Shown piece after piece: positions 27,384 through 36,824 of a stretch of 64,000 bases of DNA. Every line of letters begins with the position of its first letter. The first letter of the stretch is position 1. Both the position numbers and the translations under genes were made by a program. The DNA comes from JALEFZ01 sp039820545 (GTDB lineage: Bacteria; Bacteroidota; Bacteroidia; J057): positions 44,914-108,913 of the forward strand of contig JBCBPW010000010.1 of NCBI GenBank assembly GCA_039820545.1, given 5' to 3'. A model generated the notes under the pieces. It was not told where the DNA came from, ran no database searches, and saw nothing but the letters and a program-made list of their open reading frames with translations.

Positions 27384-27800
27384 TTAATAACATCCACAGA
27401 AGCTACAATCGGTCGCTGCGCACTTTGTACCATCTGAAAAGGTGCAGCAGTAACCGCCATCGCTTGCCTGCGCAGCCCCTTGAGAAAAATCTCGAATACT
27501 AATTCCTCTCTTGGGATCTAGTTTTACCTGGATCGGATTTTTATGCTTCATGATCGTAGCGGGCTTGGCACCACTACAACCACAGAAGTCACAGTTACTC
27601 GAATAGCACTTCGTCCCGTCTGAGAAAGTACAACAGTAAGATCCCTTGGCTGCAACCTCTACATTCTTAATCATTAAGCCTCTTTTACTCTTCAGGACTT
27701 TCCATTTTCCTTTGACAATATCCCCCGAAACAAATCCCGTGGCGGTAGCTGTCGAAAGGATTAAAGCAAAAGCGAAGAGCCAGACAAATAAATTTTTCAT
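27384..27800 (-). CDS. Secreted cysteine-rich protein with two 6-Cys modules
   Basis: The 138 residues carry a signal peptide (NLFVWLFAFALILSTATA) and two copies of a ~40-residue module. Each copy has KRG-(L/I)-x-I-(K/R), then YCCTFSDGTKC, then C-x-FCGC; this gives 12 cysteines in all. The mature protein should be disulfide-bonded or metal-binding in the periplasm or outside the cell. I do not recognise a family. Such duplicated Cys-rich domains occur in secreted peptides, toxins and metal chaperones; none is supported over the others. The gene is monocistronic, with terminators on both sides. Confidence 0.8.
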   Translation of the reverse strand: MKNLFVWLFAFALILSTATATGFVSGDIVKGKWKVLKSKRGLMIKNVEVAAKGSYCCTFSDGTKCYSSNCDFCGCSGAKPATIMKHKNPIQVKLDPKRGISIRDFSQGAAQASDGGYCCTFSDGTKCAATDCSFCGCY

Positions 27801-27886
27801 ATGGTCAATGGTTTGAATAGTGAATGATTGCTATCTAGTCCCTCTTGTGCTTCACTTTGTAACCCATACACGATCCAAAGATGAAA

Positions 27887-27916
27887 AAAGACCATTTCCT
27901 TTGGGAAACAGTCTTT
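27887..27916 (-). terminator. Terminator of the TPR-like gene
   Basis: AAAGAC..TTTCC/GGAAA..GTCTTT stem with a CA/CA internal loop; on the minus strand it is followed by a run of Ts. It lies between the minus-strand TPR gene and the downstream Cys-rich gene. Confidence 0.7.
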
Positions 27917-27950
27917 CTTTTTAATCAAAAAATCATTTCTTCTTGTCTAC

Positions 27951-28709
27951 TCAAGGTTCCATCATTTCCTTTGCCTTCTGCGCTTTCTCTGCATGGAGGG
28001 GGAGATCAGGATTGAGCTTGGCTGCCATCTCGAATTGCTCCGCTGCCTCTTTGTATTGCTTGTTGGCCATGTAAAAATCTCCCATCGAATCATGGGAGTT
28101 GTAGTGATTGGGGGCGGCACTGGCATAGGCCTCAAACTGCGCTTTCGCCATTTCCATATTGCCTTGGCCCATGTAGCCGTATCCCAGCATGTTGTATGCT
28201 CCTGGCAATTTTCCCTTTTCCGCAGCAGTCTTTAGGAATGGCATTCCTTTCTCTGGATTATTACCATAGAGGTAAAAAGCACCTACGATCAGTTGCAACT
28301 TGTAATCCTCGGGATAGGCTTCGACTAGTTTTTCCATGGCCGCTGATAGATCAAAGTTCTCTTCGCCAAAATGAGAACAAATCTCCTTAACGATTTTTTC
28401 TCCTTCGCTCATCTCCCCTTCATAGGTCATAACCTTCTCGACATAGACCTTGGACTCTTCCATTTTCTTTTCTGGATCGAGCGCTTGGAAAAAATTGGCC
28501 ATGACCATATTGGGATCGGTCTCTACGGCTTTGTGCAGGTTGTCTTCAAAGCGTTGCATATCATGACCCATGGTCTCCATGGCCTCATTCATAAGGTCAA
28601 TGGCCTCAGGGCTCTCCGAGTGCATGACCATATGCTGTGCATGAGCAAAAGTAAAGAGTGAAAGGCAGCATAAAAGGATGGCTACCTTCAAATTCATTGG
28701 TTTAAACAT
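27951..28709 (-). CDS. Periplasmic TPR protein
   Basis: About 252 residues with a signal peptide (LKVAILLCCLSLFTFAHAQ) and then TPR-like helix pairs: ALDPEKKMEESKVYV, GAYNMLGYGYMGQGNMEMAK, YNSHDSMGDFYMANKQYKEA, ending in AEKAQKAKEMMEP. It has no catalytic domain. A start at 28697 is equally possible. A role as a protein-protein adaptor in the envelope is inferred from the TPRs. Its partners are unknown. Confidence 0.8.
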   Translation of the reverse strand: MFKPMNLKVAILLCCLSLFTFAHAQHMVMHSESPEAIDLMNEAMETMGHDMQRFEDNLHKAVETDPNMVMANFFQALDPEKKMEESKVYVEKVMTYEGEMSEGEKIVKEICSHFGEENFDLSAAMEKLVEAYPEDYKLQLIVGAFYLYGNNPEKGMPFLKTAAEKGKLPGAYNMLGYGYMGQGNMEMAKAQFEAYASAAPNHYNSHDSMGDFYMANKQYKEAAEQFEMAAKLNPDLPLHAEKAQKAKEMMEP

Positions 28710-28846
28710 AATGAGATGGGTTAAGTGGTTAATGGTGATTATTCAAATCAACTTCATAGGAAAGTCATCTAGGTGAAGTTACATAAAATTCATTTCCCAA
28801 TCGGTCGGGAATATCCCCCTATAACCTTACGTTTCATCCTCCTATT

Positions 28847-29275
28847 TTACTTCACAAATAACTGTCCCATGTCCTTAAATGCCTTAAACTCAAGTGCATT
28901 TCCTGAGGGATCGAGGAAAAACATGGTAGCCTGCTCCCCAGGCTGGCCTTCAAAGCGGATGTAAGGCTCGATAACGAAAGATACCTCATGGGCTTGCAAA
29001 CGATCACGTAACATCTCCCAATCTGCCCAATCCAATACGACACCATAATGCGGAACAGGAACATCATGCCCATCGACAGGATTATGGTGGGTAGCTTCTG
29101 ACTGCGCGGGGCGAGGTTTCATGTGCAGGACAAATTGATGTCCATAAAAGTTGAGATCGACCCAGTTTGCTGATGAGCGGCCTTCCTCACACTGGAGGAT
29201 GTCGCGGTAAAAGGCGCGGGTCTCTTGCAAATCATAAACAGGAATGGCTACGTGGAAAGGCGTGAGTTTGGACAT
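28847..29275 (-). CDS. VOC-family (glyoxalase/dioxygenase fold) protein
   Basis: A start at 29275 gives 142 residues that begin exactly at the fold (LTPFHVAIPVYDLQETRAFY); an upstream start would add 14 residues. Two beta-alpha-beta modules are visible, with metal-ligand-type residues His near the N-terminus (PFHVA), His in FVLHMKP or PVPHYGVVLDW, and Glu in GNALEFKAF at the end. VOC proteins cover lyases, dioxygenases and resistance enzymes; the exact substrate cannot be called. It is monocistronic. Confidence 0.85.
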   Translation of the reverse strand: MSKLTPFHVAIPVYDLQETRAFYRDILQCEEGRSSANWVDLNFYGHQFVLHMKPRPAQSEATHHNPVDGHDVPVPHYGVVLDWADWEMLRDRLQAHEVSFVIEPYIRFEGQPGEQATMFFLDPSGNALEFKAFKDMGQLFVK

Positions 29276-29594
29276 GGCAACGGTCATTGGTTTTCCATCA
29301 AAGTTAGAGAATTTCACGAGAGATCATACGTATAGTCCTTCTCCCCCTTCTATCACCTCTACCAAACGCATCGTCAGACTTCTCTCTTACAATAGTTCCT
29401 AAAGAATGCATCTACCAAGACATTAAATGCCCTCATCTCGCCTTTCCGTGACAGAGTCCAGCAGGGATTTCGCTTTATCCCTATTATTATGACAATACCA
29501 TATACAAAACATCCAACTAAGATAAACACATGTACAGATTCCCTTTTCCTAGGGATCTCAAATCCATTATTCTTCCAATCAACTCCATATAATT

Positions 29595-30938
29595 ATGACC
29601 CAATTTCTCAACACAGCACAGTTTATTCTCCTTCTTTTCCTTCTTATGCTCTCGACTCAGATTCAAGCACAAGTCTCAGACGATTTTGAATCGGGAACGA
29701 CAGCCAACTGGACCTCCGAAGGTGATGGCGCATTGTTCCTTTCCCCTAATTTTGGTAACCCAGGTGCGAGTATCACAGTCGATGACAATGTCACGGGAGA
29801 CATCAATTATTCCTTTGCCCCCGCTAAGTATTTAGGCGATTGGCTTACGAATGTGACCCCGAGTGACTCCATCTCACTTGATATCTATGTAGACAGTTCT
29901 GATCCTGATCTCATCACAGACATCCCCATTTTTCAAATTCTAGGTCCTGGAGGACGCGCCACTGCACTCGATGGAGTGACCGTACCCACCAACCAATGGA
30001 ATCGTATAAAAGTCAGCTTGGATTCAACAGAATGGGTGATCGAAGAAGGAAACTGGGAAGCCATTCTTTCAAACGTAACGCAACTCCGTATTCGAAGTGA
30101 ATATATCGTTGGAGGCGAAGATGTGTATCTTGACAATGTACTGTTGTCCATTTCCCCTGTGAGATTCACCTTTACAGATACGATCTGTTCGACTTTTGAA
30201 GATTCGACTTTTGAGGGATGGAACTTTGAAGATGCAGGCGCATTGACCATCGATACAGCCTTTGGCAATCCTGGTTTGGGAATCGAAATTAGAGACCGCT
30301 CATCTGTGTTGAGTCAAGCCATTGCGCCTGCTAAGTTTTATGGAGACTGGACAGCCTTGCTCGACAGCGGATACTTGAGCTTCGACCTCAACATTGACAA
30401 CAGGTCCAATGGCTCACTGCTCGATAAACCCTACCTCGTACGCCTCAGCGGAAATGGAGCCGTTGCCGAGGTTCGCCCCCCTGATTCCATCCTCAATCTC
30501 GCCATTGACCAGTGGTATACATTTACCTTTTTGATTGACTCCAGTGTCTGGACCATGCAATCAGGGACTTGGGATAGCTTGATCACATCGGTACAGGAAG
30601 TAAGACTAGAGTTTGAGTTCATCCTTGGGAATGAAAGAGCTTCTTTTGATAACTTTTGCTTAGTCCCCAGAGTCTCTCCTACCACTCGTACAGATGAGTG
30701 GAAAACTCAGCCTGCTGTCCGGCTTGCACCTAATCCTGCCAATGGATTCTTTACAGCAATCGCGTCAGATGCTCCGATCCAGAAGATCACACTGTATGAC
30801 TTACGCGGACGCCTGATTCCATCAAGCATTACATATTCGGCACAAGAAGCTCGTGTCTCGACCTCCTATCAAGGACTTACCATCGTACAAATTGAAACGA
30901 CAAAGGGTATATTGAATAAGAAGATCCTCCTGCAATAG
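29595..30938 (+). CDS. T9SS-targeted protein with two laminin-B-like domains
   Basis: The 447 residues have a signal peptide ending at TQIQAQ and two similar ~170-residue beta-sandwich modules (from about 27 and from about 198). Both carry DFESGTTANW or TFEDSTFEGWNFE openings, FGNPG, and FAPAKYLGDWL or IAPAKFYGDWT, a pattern seen in laminin B (IV)-like domains. The C-terminus (about 370-447) is a T9SS sorting domain (LAPNPANGFF, LYDLRGRLI). It is therefore exported and attached to the outer membrane or released. Likely binding or adhesion (inference). Confidence 0.8.
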   Translation: MTQFLNTAQFILLLFLLMLSTQIQAQVSDDFESGTTANWTSEGDGALFLSPNFGNPGASITVDDNVTGDINYSFAPAKYLGDWLTNVTPSDSISLDIYVDSSDPDLITDIPIFQILGPGGRATALDGVTVPTNQWNRIKVSLDSTEWVIEEGNWEAILSNVTQLRIRSEYIVGGEDVYLDNVLLSISPVRFTFTDTICSTFEDSTFEGWNFEDAGALTIDTAFGNPGLGIEIRDRSSVLSQAIAPAKFYGDWTALLDSGYLSFDLNIDNRSNGSLLDKPYLVRLSGNGAVAEVRPPDSILNLAIDQWYTFTFLIDSSVWTMQSGTWDSLITSVQEVRLEFEFILGNERASFDNFCLVPRVSPTTRTDEWKTQPAVRLAPNPANGFFTAIASDAPIQKITLYDLRGRLIPSSITYSAQEARVSTSYQGLTIVQIETTKGILNKKILLQ

Positions 30939-31015
30939 GTAATTAGATAGGTGGAGAACTTAATAAAAATGTAGAACACCGCTTCCTTCAGATTGTATTT
31001 GGAGCACATATTTAG

Positions 31016-31067
31016 CTTCAGTTACAAACTGAAGGAGGCTGCTCTGCGTAGTCATCAAACTACGCAG
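31016..31067. terminator. Two hairpins between convergent genes
   Basis: CTTCAGT/ACTGAAG (31016-31034) and a perfect 9-bp stem CTGCGTAGT/ACTACGCAG (31044-31067), between the T9SS gene and the convergent K+ channel gene. No long T run follows either. Confidence 0.5.
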
Positions 31068-31115
31068 TCCCAAATCTATTCGTTTCCCAACTAACCAAGC
31101 GAGGAGCTCGCCGAG

Positions 31116-31472
31116 TCAACCTCCTTTTCTTGATTCCTCACTTTGGCTAGCAGCCTGATTTCTCTTTTCCACTCTCTGATTATGACGTCTTTCTCCATAC
31201 TTCAAGATCTCTGAACCCAATAGGCTCAAGGTTACAAGCCCTATACTCACTCCTACCAATATGTAGATAGCCGTAAACAATCGACTGATCTCTGAACTAG
31301 GGGTCAAATCCCCAAATCCCACGGTTGTGATCGTCACCACGCAGAAATAAAAGGACTGAATCCACGTCCAAGGCTCTAACCTATGGAAAAGAATCGTACC
31401 CATTCCGATCCATCCTAGGAAGGAAGTCGTAGCAACGAATAATTCTGTCTTGAGTATGAATCGCTTCAACAT
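31116..31472 (-). CDS. Small two-helix potassium channel
   Basis: The 118 residues hold a pore module: a first hydrophobic helix (about 12-30), a pore loop with the selectivity filter TVGFGD (50-55), and a second helix (about 63-87, IYILVGVSIGLVTLSLLG). A charged cytoplasmic tail of about 30 residues follows. The arrangement is that of a KcsA-like channel, acting as a tetramer in the inner membrane. No regulatory RCK domain is present, so gating is probably simple. No gene partner is evident. Confidence 0.9.
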   Translation of the reverse strand: MLKRFILKTELFVATTSFLGWIGMGTILFHRLEPWTWIQSFYFCVVTITTVGFGDLTPSSEISRLFTAIYILVGVSIGLVTLSLLGSEILKYGERRHNQRVEKRNQAASQSEESRKGG

Positions 31473-31538
31473 AGTCTGTCTGGCTTGGCTACGCTAAAGA
31501 TAGCTTCAAACAAGGCAGTTTTATGCACAACGGCCTTA

Positions 31539-32261
31539 TTAATTCCTCCGTCTTTCTTTGATTTCCCTCCTGTCTTCCCTTCTTTCTCTAGAGTCCTCGA
31601 TTGCTTCCCTTTTGTCTTCCTGTATCTCTGCCTTTGTAGCCACAATGTCATTCTCCATCGTAGAAAGGAACTCTTGCAGCATGGCCTTGTGTACACGTAC
31701 TTTTTCCTGTAGAGCGGGTTCAGACGAAAACGTAAAGACCTGAAGCTTCGCATAGATTTCCTTTTGTCTGTTGGTTCTTGCTACTTGTCGTTGCAAGTCA
31801 TTCTTATCTCCGACGACGTCTCTTCTATCCCCTCTTTGATCTCGACGGTCGTCGCGTACATCTCTTGCATCGCCTAGGTCTCGGTCTGGAGTCGCTCGAT
31901 CATAGCGGCTTCTGTTGGTCTCTCTGGCTGAGCTTGCTCGTTCGGATTGGCTTTGTGATACTTCGCGTCGGTCTTGGGCGATTTTCTTTTCGCTCTGCTG
32001 GATCTCTCTTTGCATGTCAGCAAGCAAGCTTTTCTTGAGGCTGGCGATCTGGACACCATCCTGCTTCTTGAGCGCCATGTCCAATTGCACCAGCTTCGCT
32101 TCGAAAGCCTTTAGCTCTGACTGGTCTCGGTCGAGTTGTGCTTGGTTGGCTACTTGTGCCTGCTTGTTTTGCTTGGCTTCCATCGCATTGCGGCGCACTT
32201 GCGCATGCGAGCAGTGGGCCAGCAAAAGGAATGTGAGCAAAAACCCTAGGAAATTTTTCAT
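31539..32261 (-). CDS. Secreted Arg/Asp-rich coiled-coil protein
   Basis: About 240 residues starting MKNFLGFLLTFLLLAHCSHA, a signal peptide with a possible lipobox (LAHC). A coiled coil follows (about 20-95), then a highly charged segment (about 95-160) with many RD, DR and RE pairs (RDVRDDRRDQRGDRRD), then another coiled coil and an ED/RRE-rich end (EDRREIKERRRN). Charge-patterned repeats like these often make flexible surface or periplasmic polyampholytes. No family is recognised. Confidence 0.65.
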   Translation of the reverse strand: MKNFLGFLLTFLLLAHCSHAQVRRNAMEAKQNKQAQVANQAQLDRDQSELKAFEAKLVQLDMALKKQDGVQIASLKKSLLADMQREIQQSEKKIAQDRREVSQSQSERASSARETNRSRYDRATPDRDLGDARDVRDDRRDQRGDRRDVVGDKNDLQRQVARTNRQKEIYAKLQVFTFSSEPALQEKVRVHKAMLQEFLSTMENDIVATKAEIQEDKREAIEDSRERREDRREIKERRRN

Positions 32262-32530
32262 TTGATTCATCATGTTGCGTTTATTCGTTTTGTCCTTTTC
32301 CGTCTATTAAATCTATAAGAATTTCTCTTCTTTTTTTTATACTGGTTTGACAATCTTTAAATGATAGGCTTATAAAGCTAGAGAAGGCACCTGATATTCT
32401 TCGTTAACAATCGTTAAAAAATGGATATCGCATAGATGCATCAATACCTTCTCTGTCTCGTATTTTCAACCCCTGGCAAATCCATGTGTCTATCATGAAA
32501 CTTTTTGCCCACGTTATATACTTGTCCTAT

Positions 32531-33049
32531 ATGAGAAATGAAGAATACCTGAAGTTAAGACCTATCAGAATAGAAGACTGCCAGAAAATCCATGATGCTT
32601 TTCGAGAACAAGGATGGGACAAACCCACATCCCAATACGAATATTACTTCCATCTTCAAGAAAAAGGAGAACGAGACATCATCCTAGCTGAATTCCAACA
32701 GACATTTGCTGGCTATCTGACCGTCAAATGGCAATCTGACTATCCTCCTTTTCAGACCAAAGGAATCCCAGAAATCGTAGACTTCAACGTGTTGATGAAG
32801 TTCCAGAGGCAAGGGATAGGAAGCCAGCTCATGGACGAGGCAGAAAGACGGATACAGGAGGTTTCAGCTTACGCAGGAATCGGATTTGGGTCCTATCAGG
32901 ATTACGGAGCAGCCCAAATTCTCTATATCAAGCGAGGATATATCCCCGATGGAAATGGACTCGTAAAAGACGGTATCCCGATAAAGTATGGGGAATCTTT
33001 CACCATGGATGATGGCGTGATTTTTTATCTGACTAAGCAATTATGTTGA
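32531..33049 (+). CDS. GNAT-family acetyltransferase
   Basis: A start at 32531 (RNEEYLKLRPIRIEDC) gives about 172 residues; earlier in-frame starts exist at 32486 and 32495. The acetyl-CoA-binding motif A is clear at RQGIGSQLMDEAE, preceded by a beta-strand with EIVDFNVLMKF. A C-terminal segment ILYIKRGYIPDGNGLV fits the end of the fold. The acceptor is unknown. It is monocistronic. Confidence 0.85.
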   Translation: MRNEEYLKLRPIRIEDCQKIHDAFREQGWDKPTSQYEYYFHLQEKGERDIILAEFQQTFAGYLTVKWQSDYPPFQTKGIPEIVDFNVLMKFQRQGIGSQLMDEAERRIQEVSAYAGIGFGSYQDYGAAQILYIKRGYIPDGNGLVKDGIPIKYGESFTMDDGVIFYLTKQLC

Positions 33050-33066
33050 ATATCCACTTTGAGTCA

Positions 33067-33771
33067 TTAAAGCCTAAAAGCCAAGGATAAGCCTAGGTTA
33101 AAGGACTGAATCATTGTGTCAAAGTCTCGGATGGTCGTTACATTATTCAAATTCGTCGCAACATTTGGCACCCTTATTCTCCCTCCACTAAATGTAAATG
33201 TGGGTAACAAGGCAAAATACTTCCCAATATTGGTTCGAAGTCCTAGTCCTATATCATACCCTAGGCCAATTCCCGTTTCCGAACTCCTACTGAAATTATT
33301 GACCAACACTCCATTATCTGTATTCACCTCCAAACCTGGACTTCTTACCCATAAGGGGCCTAAAGCGAATCTTGGATAGATCTGAAATCTTCGAATAACA
33401 GGAATTCTATACGCCATTCCTATCAGTACATAGTAGGATCGCCAATCTCCATTTTCCCCATTAAACGTGATCCCTGGTCTGAGATTATTAAAAAGTGCTA
33501 CCACATCTTGCACATCCGTCTCGAAAGTCTGATACCGAACCCCAGTAGTAAGGGTCACATGCTTGCTGAGCATATATCCACCATAAACATCATACCTGTT
33601 ACCATTTTGGGCAAAACCCGCATCGGGATTATCGAGATTCGTATCCTGAAAATCACCTAAGGCAACGCTCGCACCTACAGCAATCCCCATAAAATATCTT
33701 TTCGTCGTATCCGATTGTGCTTCTACTTGCATACAACACAATACAAAGAGAAAAAATGTCAACAGTTTCAT
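33067..33771 (-). CDS. Outer-membrane beta-barrel protein
   Basis: A start at 33771 gives about 234 residues with a signal peptide (LLTFFLFVLCCMQVEAQ). The remainder has the strand-turn pattern of small OmpA-type/porin-family barrels: YFMGIAVGASVALGDF, VYGGYMLSKHVTLTTGVRY, a conserved LGYDIGLGLRTNIGKYFALLP region (given in part: GLGLRTNIGKYFALLPTF), and a terminal NLGLSLAFRL. It ends 17 bp from the convergent GNAT gene stop. Function unknown. Confidence 0.8.
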   Translation of the reverse strand: MKLLTFFLFVLCCMQVEAQSDTTKRYFMGIAVGASVALGDFQDTNLDNPDAGFAQNGNRYDVYGGYMLSKHVTLTTGVRYQTFETDVQDVVALFNNLRPGITFNGENGDWRSYYVLIGMAYRIPVIRRFQIYPRFALGPLWVRSPGLEVNTDNGVLVNNFSRSSETGIGLGYDIGLGLRTNIGKYFALLPTFTFSGGRIRVPNVATNLNNVTTIRDFDTMIQSFNLGLSLAFRL

Positions 33772-33970
33772 ACGCTGATGTATGGCTTTAAACCTCATGG
33801 TAAAAGGATCAAACGGTCCAGCAAAAGTCCGACTAACCTCAAAGCCTGACCCTCACCGAACCGCTATCATGGCATAAAAGAGCGATAGAACAGCGGTTTA
33901 TGAGTCGCTAGCTACTTTTCAATCGTGATGCACCGAGTACAAACGTGTTTCAGAGAGGAGGTCTCCTGCC

Positions 33971-35371
33971 TTACCACATTTTGAATACGACCACCCTTCC
34001 TGTTGATCCTGGCACCTGAAAATCTCCTCTAGAACCCACGACGATGTTATTGCCTTGAATCGCGATTTCGCCTAAGGCTAGATCAACACCCGCGTCCGCA
34101 GGGATAAAGGTTTCTGTCAAATTGAAGGTACCTCCTTGCTTGTCAAAGGCATAAACAGCTTCAGGAATAGAGTCATTGCCAGAACCAGCGCCAATAACAA
34201 TACGGTTGGCCTGGATGTCTCCCGCACGATTGGTCCCAAAATCTCCTAAAGGATGAATCAACTCTTGTGCAAATGTCCAGTTCCCTCCATTTAACGTAAA
34301 TAAAAACTGTCTATCTCCTGGTTCAAAAGACGTCAGGAGAATCCTGTTGAAGCTGAGTCTCACATCTCCTGGCAGCGCAGCATCTGTATTGGGTACGATG
34401 ATTTCCTGATCAAATGTATAGCCAGAAGGAGTCAATGAAAAGACCGAGGCACGAATGACAGCCAAATCAAAATTGATTATGCTGCTAGCCACGATGCGGG
34501 TCCCTGTGAGATTCAAATCAACTTCAAGCCAGAGGTTATCAGGTCGTGTGATGGTATCTACCAGTTGCCACTGATTGCCTATCCGTCTAAACACAGAGAT
34601 TGTCCCTGCAATCGTAGAAGTCATAGGATCTAAAGGTCCAAAACTCGTGACGACCAGCGTATTCCCCTTGAGTTCTAAGGCTACACCAAATGCATTATCT
34701 GTGATAGGACCTGTGAGGATCTGTTGCTCAACCCAAGAGCCCCCCATTTTTTTGAAGATAAATACCTGACCAGGATCTCCAAAAGCCCCTGTTGCCCCTA
34801 CAGCCATCCAATTGCCACTGACAGAGAATGATTCACCAAATCCTTCGGCGGGGACATTAGGCGTAATCGTGTTCAATAAGGGAGCCGAGCTTGAGTTCAG
34901 AAATTCATACACGGATTGCTCCGCTTGCGAACCTGCATAGATTCGATTCAGGGAGATGTCTACATCCGCAGCAAAACGCTCCGCTGGTACGGGAGCAGCA
35001 ATGGCTGTCTGAGACTTCGACCCTCCCTTCCTACGGAGGCGAGCAAGCTGATTTGTGCCTGTTGCTTCATGACTGGCATGAACGCGCGCAACAACATCGG
35101 TCAAACTAGCTTGCGCTTTGGGTGGCAGGGTACTAAGTACTTCGTTGTACCTCGACATGAGCGCTTCGTCATGGAGACTACTTGTCTCGATCCGAAAATA
35201 ACGCTCTAGGATCAAACGCTCTACCTCGTGATCGCTTATCTGCACGACATCTGCGGTATTTGCTGCTTGATCTTCCATTAAGTCCTCTTTTTGGCAACTT
35301 GTAAAGACGACCATGCTTAAAAAGGCGAATACCCAAAGGGGGTTTCCAATAAATAAAATTGAACGTTTCAT
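33971..35371 (-). CDS. Lipoprotein with FG-GAP-like beta-propeller
   Basis: The 466 residues carry a lipoprotein signal with lipobox (MVVFTSCQKED). Residues ~150-466 form repeated blades with GxSFSVSGNWMAVGA, VALELKGNTLVVTSFG and ILLTSFEPGDRQ, ending in VGSRGDFQVPGSTGR. This is the FG-GAP/integrin-like propeller pattern used for binding. The N-terminal ~130 residues are not recognised. The protein should sit on the outer membrane, perhaps facing outward. Monocistronic. Confidence 0.75.
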   Translation of the reverse strand: MKRSILFIGNPLWVFAFLSMVVFTSCQKEDLMEDQAANTADVVQISDHEVERLILERYFRIETSSLHDEALMSRYNEVLSTLPPKAQASLTDVVARVHASHEATGTNQLARLRRKGGSKSQTAIAAPVPAERFAADVDISLNRIYAGSQAEQSVYEFLNSSSAPLLNTITPNVPAEGFGESFSVSGNWMAVGATGAFGDPGQVFIFKKMGGSWVEQQILTGPITDNAFGVALELKGNTLVVTSFGPLDPMTSTIAGTISVFRRIGNQWQLVDTITRPDNLWLEVDLNLTGTRIVASSIINFDLAVIRASVFSLTPSGYTFDQEIIVPNTDAALPGDVRLSFNRILLTSFEPGDRQFLFTLNGGNWTFAQELIHPLGDFGTNRAGDIQANRIVIGAGSGNDSIPEAVYAFDKQGGTFNLTETFIPADAGVDLALGEIAIQGNNIVVGSRGDFQVPGSTGRVVVFKMW

Positions 35372-35598
35372 GTAATAGATATATTTAGAGTAATGAAGTA
35401 ACTTAAGTAAGACGACACGTCTCTAGGCATCAAAAAGAATCAAAGCCTTTCCTAATCCTGTCAGGTGGAAGCTATCATAAGCACTACCCAAACCCACTCC
35501 TCATCTCAAGGCACAAGGGCAAAAGCTACAAGCAATACAGCAGCTATTACCCATAACTCATGTGAACTATAACCATTATGCAACCTTCTCTCCTCTCA

Positions 35599-36166
35599 CT
35601 ATGGATATCTTGCGGCATCATAGCTTACGCGCATCGGATCATCCAGTGCCATGATGACAGGCTCCAAGTCCCTAGGGCCTGGTTGACTGTACAACACACC
35701 AGGCGTGGGCGTCGTACCTGGGCCGCCTGGATTATAAAAGGGCGTGTAGCCCCCCTCTAAACTTGGAATCTCCAGAACTGTAATGCTCCGCGCAGCCGCA
35801 GTATCTCCTACCAAAATAATGTCAATATAATTATCTCGATCTTCTAGATAGCACTCATCATAAGTATCCTGCGCCATCCCCAAGTCGGAGAGTCCCACCA
35901 CACGGAGTCTCCCTCCCAAGACATCAAAGTCTTGTCCCTCCTTGTCGATCAAAACAGTATCTCCATTTACGCCCCTTGCATGGATAAGCGAGCGAGAGTT
36001 TGTATCGATCGTACTGAGCAGATGCCCACGCGCTCCAGCCTTCTGGAGTTGTATAGGCAAGCAAATCTGTCTGAAGAGACACCTTCAAGCCATTCTCTTC
36101 TTCAGACTGTGCCCGTGTTGATATACAGCTAGAAAAAACTAACATCAAAATAACTATATATCGCAT
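35599..36166 (-). pseudogene. Chimeric broken gene: outer-membrane N-terminus joined to a repeat-protein fragment
   Basis: Two overlapping frames are needed. The first (from 36166) encodes a signal peptide and 'GLKVSLQTDLLAYTTPEGWS', an opening typical of Bacteroidota outer-membrane proteins of unknown function, and loses sense after about 50 residues near KLSLAYP. From about 36010, another frame reads RGVNGDTVLID, DNYIDIILVGDTAAAR, EIPSLEGGYTPFYNPGGPGT and QPGPRDLEPVI, which matches residues ~312-437 of the intact protein at 47.5-50.5 kb with about three quarters identity at the DNA level. The join is out of frame. The simplest reading is recombination followed by decay. A functional short protein is unlikely. 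Confidence 0.7.
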
Positions 36167-36260
36167 ATAATGTATTTTTTGATTTTTCACCCAAACCAAA
36201 AGTACATCGAATGAAAATATAAACACATTAACAAAAGATAAGAAATGGATAATTACCCCT

Positions 36261-36824
36261 TCATTTTACCTTTGCACCGCTTACCTTGGTTGCGATCCTA
36301 CTTCTGATCCTGCTCAGTGAAACAGGCGTGATTCCCAGGACATGAGCAATATACTTATCTGGCGCTCTGCCTACGACATTAGGAAAGTCCTTTACGTACT
36401 TTTGGTAGCGCTCCTCAGGAGAGAGAAAGACAAATCCCTGTACACGGTTAAACGCTTGATTGAAGACTCTCTTAGTTACATATGTCTTATTGATCACAGA
36501 AACATTAGGGTTTTTCAAGAACATATCAAAAAAATCATCATAGTCGATCGTATATACTTTGGTAGGCTCTATGGCCTCGTAGTAAAATTCAGAGGGCTTA
36601 TCAAATACAATCGAGTGTAAATTACCAAATATATGATACTCTGGAAAAAGCTGAAAAGTAATGTCTTCTGACTGTTCACTCACATGATAGCTGCGTACCA
36701 TCCCCCGTCTGACAAAAAAGAGCTGTTTTTTGGTTTCCCCCTTACGGATAAAGACCTCACCTTTCTCGACCGTGCGTATCGTTAGATGTCTGAACAATAC
36801 CAATAGATGTTTCAATTTGATCAT
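36261..36824 (-). CDS. Crp/Fnr-family regulator
   Basis: The 187 residues hold a cyclic-nucleotide-binding beta-roll (about 15-105: VEKGEVFIRKGETKKQLFFVRRGMVR in part) and a C-terminal HTH (about 155-187, IAHVLGITPVSLSRIRSRI). The effector is unknown; the family often lacks real cAMP binding in Bacteroidota. It is monocistronic. The 36825-37204 gap before it holds no gene, only a terminator for the next gene. Confidence 0.88.
   Translation of the reverse strand: MIKLKHLLVLFRHLTIRTVEKGEVFIRKGETKKQLFFVRRGMVRSYHVSEQSEDITFQLFPEYHIFGNLHSIVFDKPSEFYYEAIEPTKVYTIDYDDFFDMFLKNPNVSVINKTYVTKRVFNQAFNRVQGFVFLSPEERYQKYVKDFPNVVGRAPDKYIAHVLGITPVSLSRIRSRIATKVSGAKVK

Noticed and set aside
29330..29470. Possible third copy of the intergenic repeat
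   Set aside because: Only a 12-bp match (AGGGATTTCGCT) to the reverse complement of copy A was found; too short to call.
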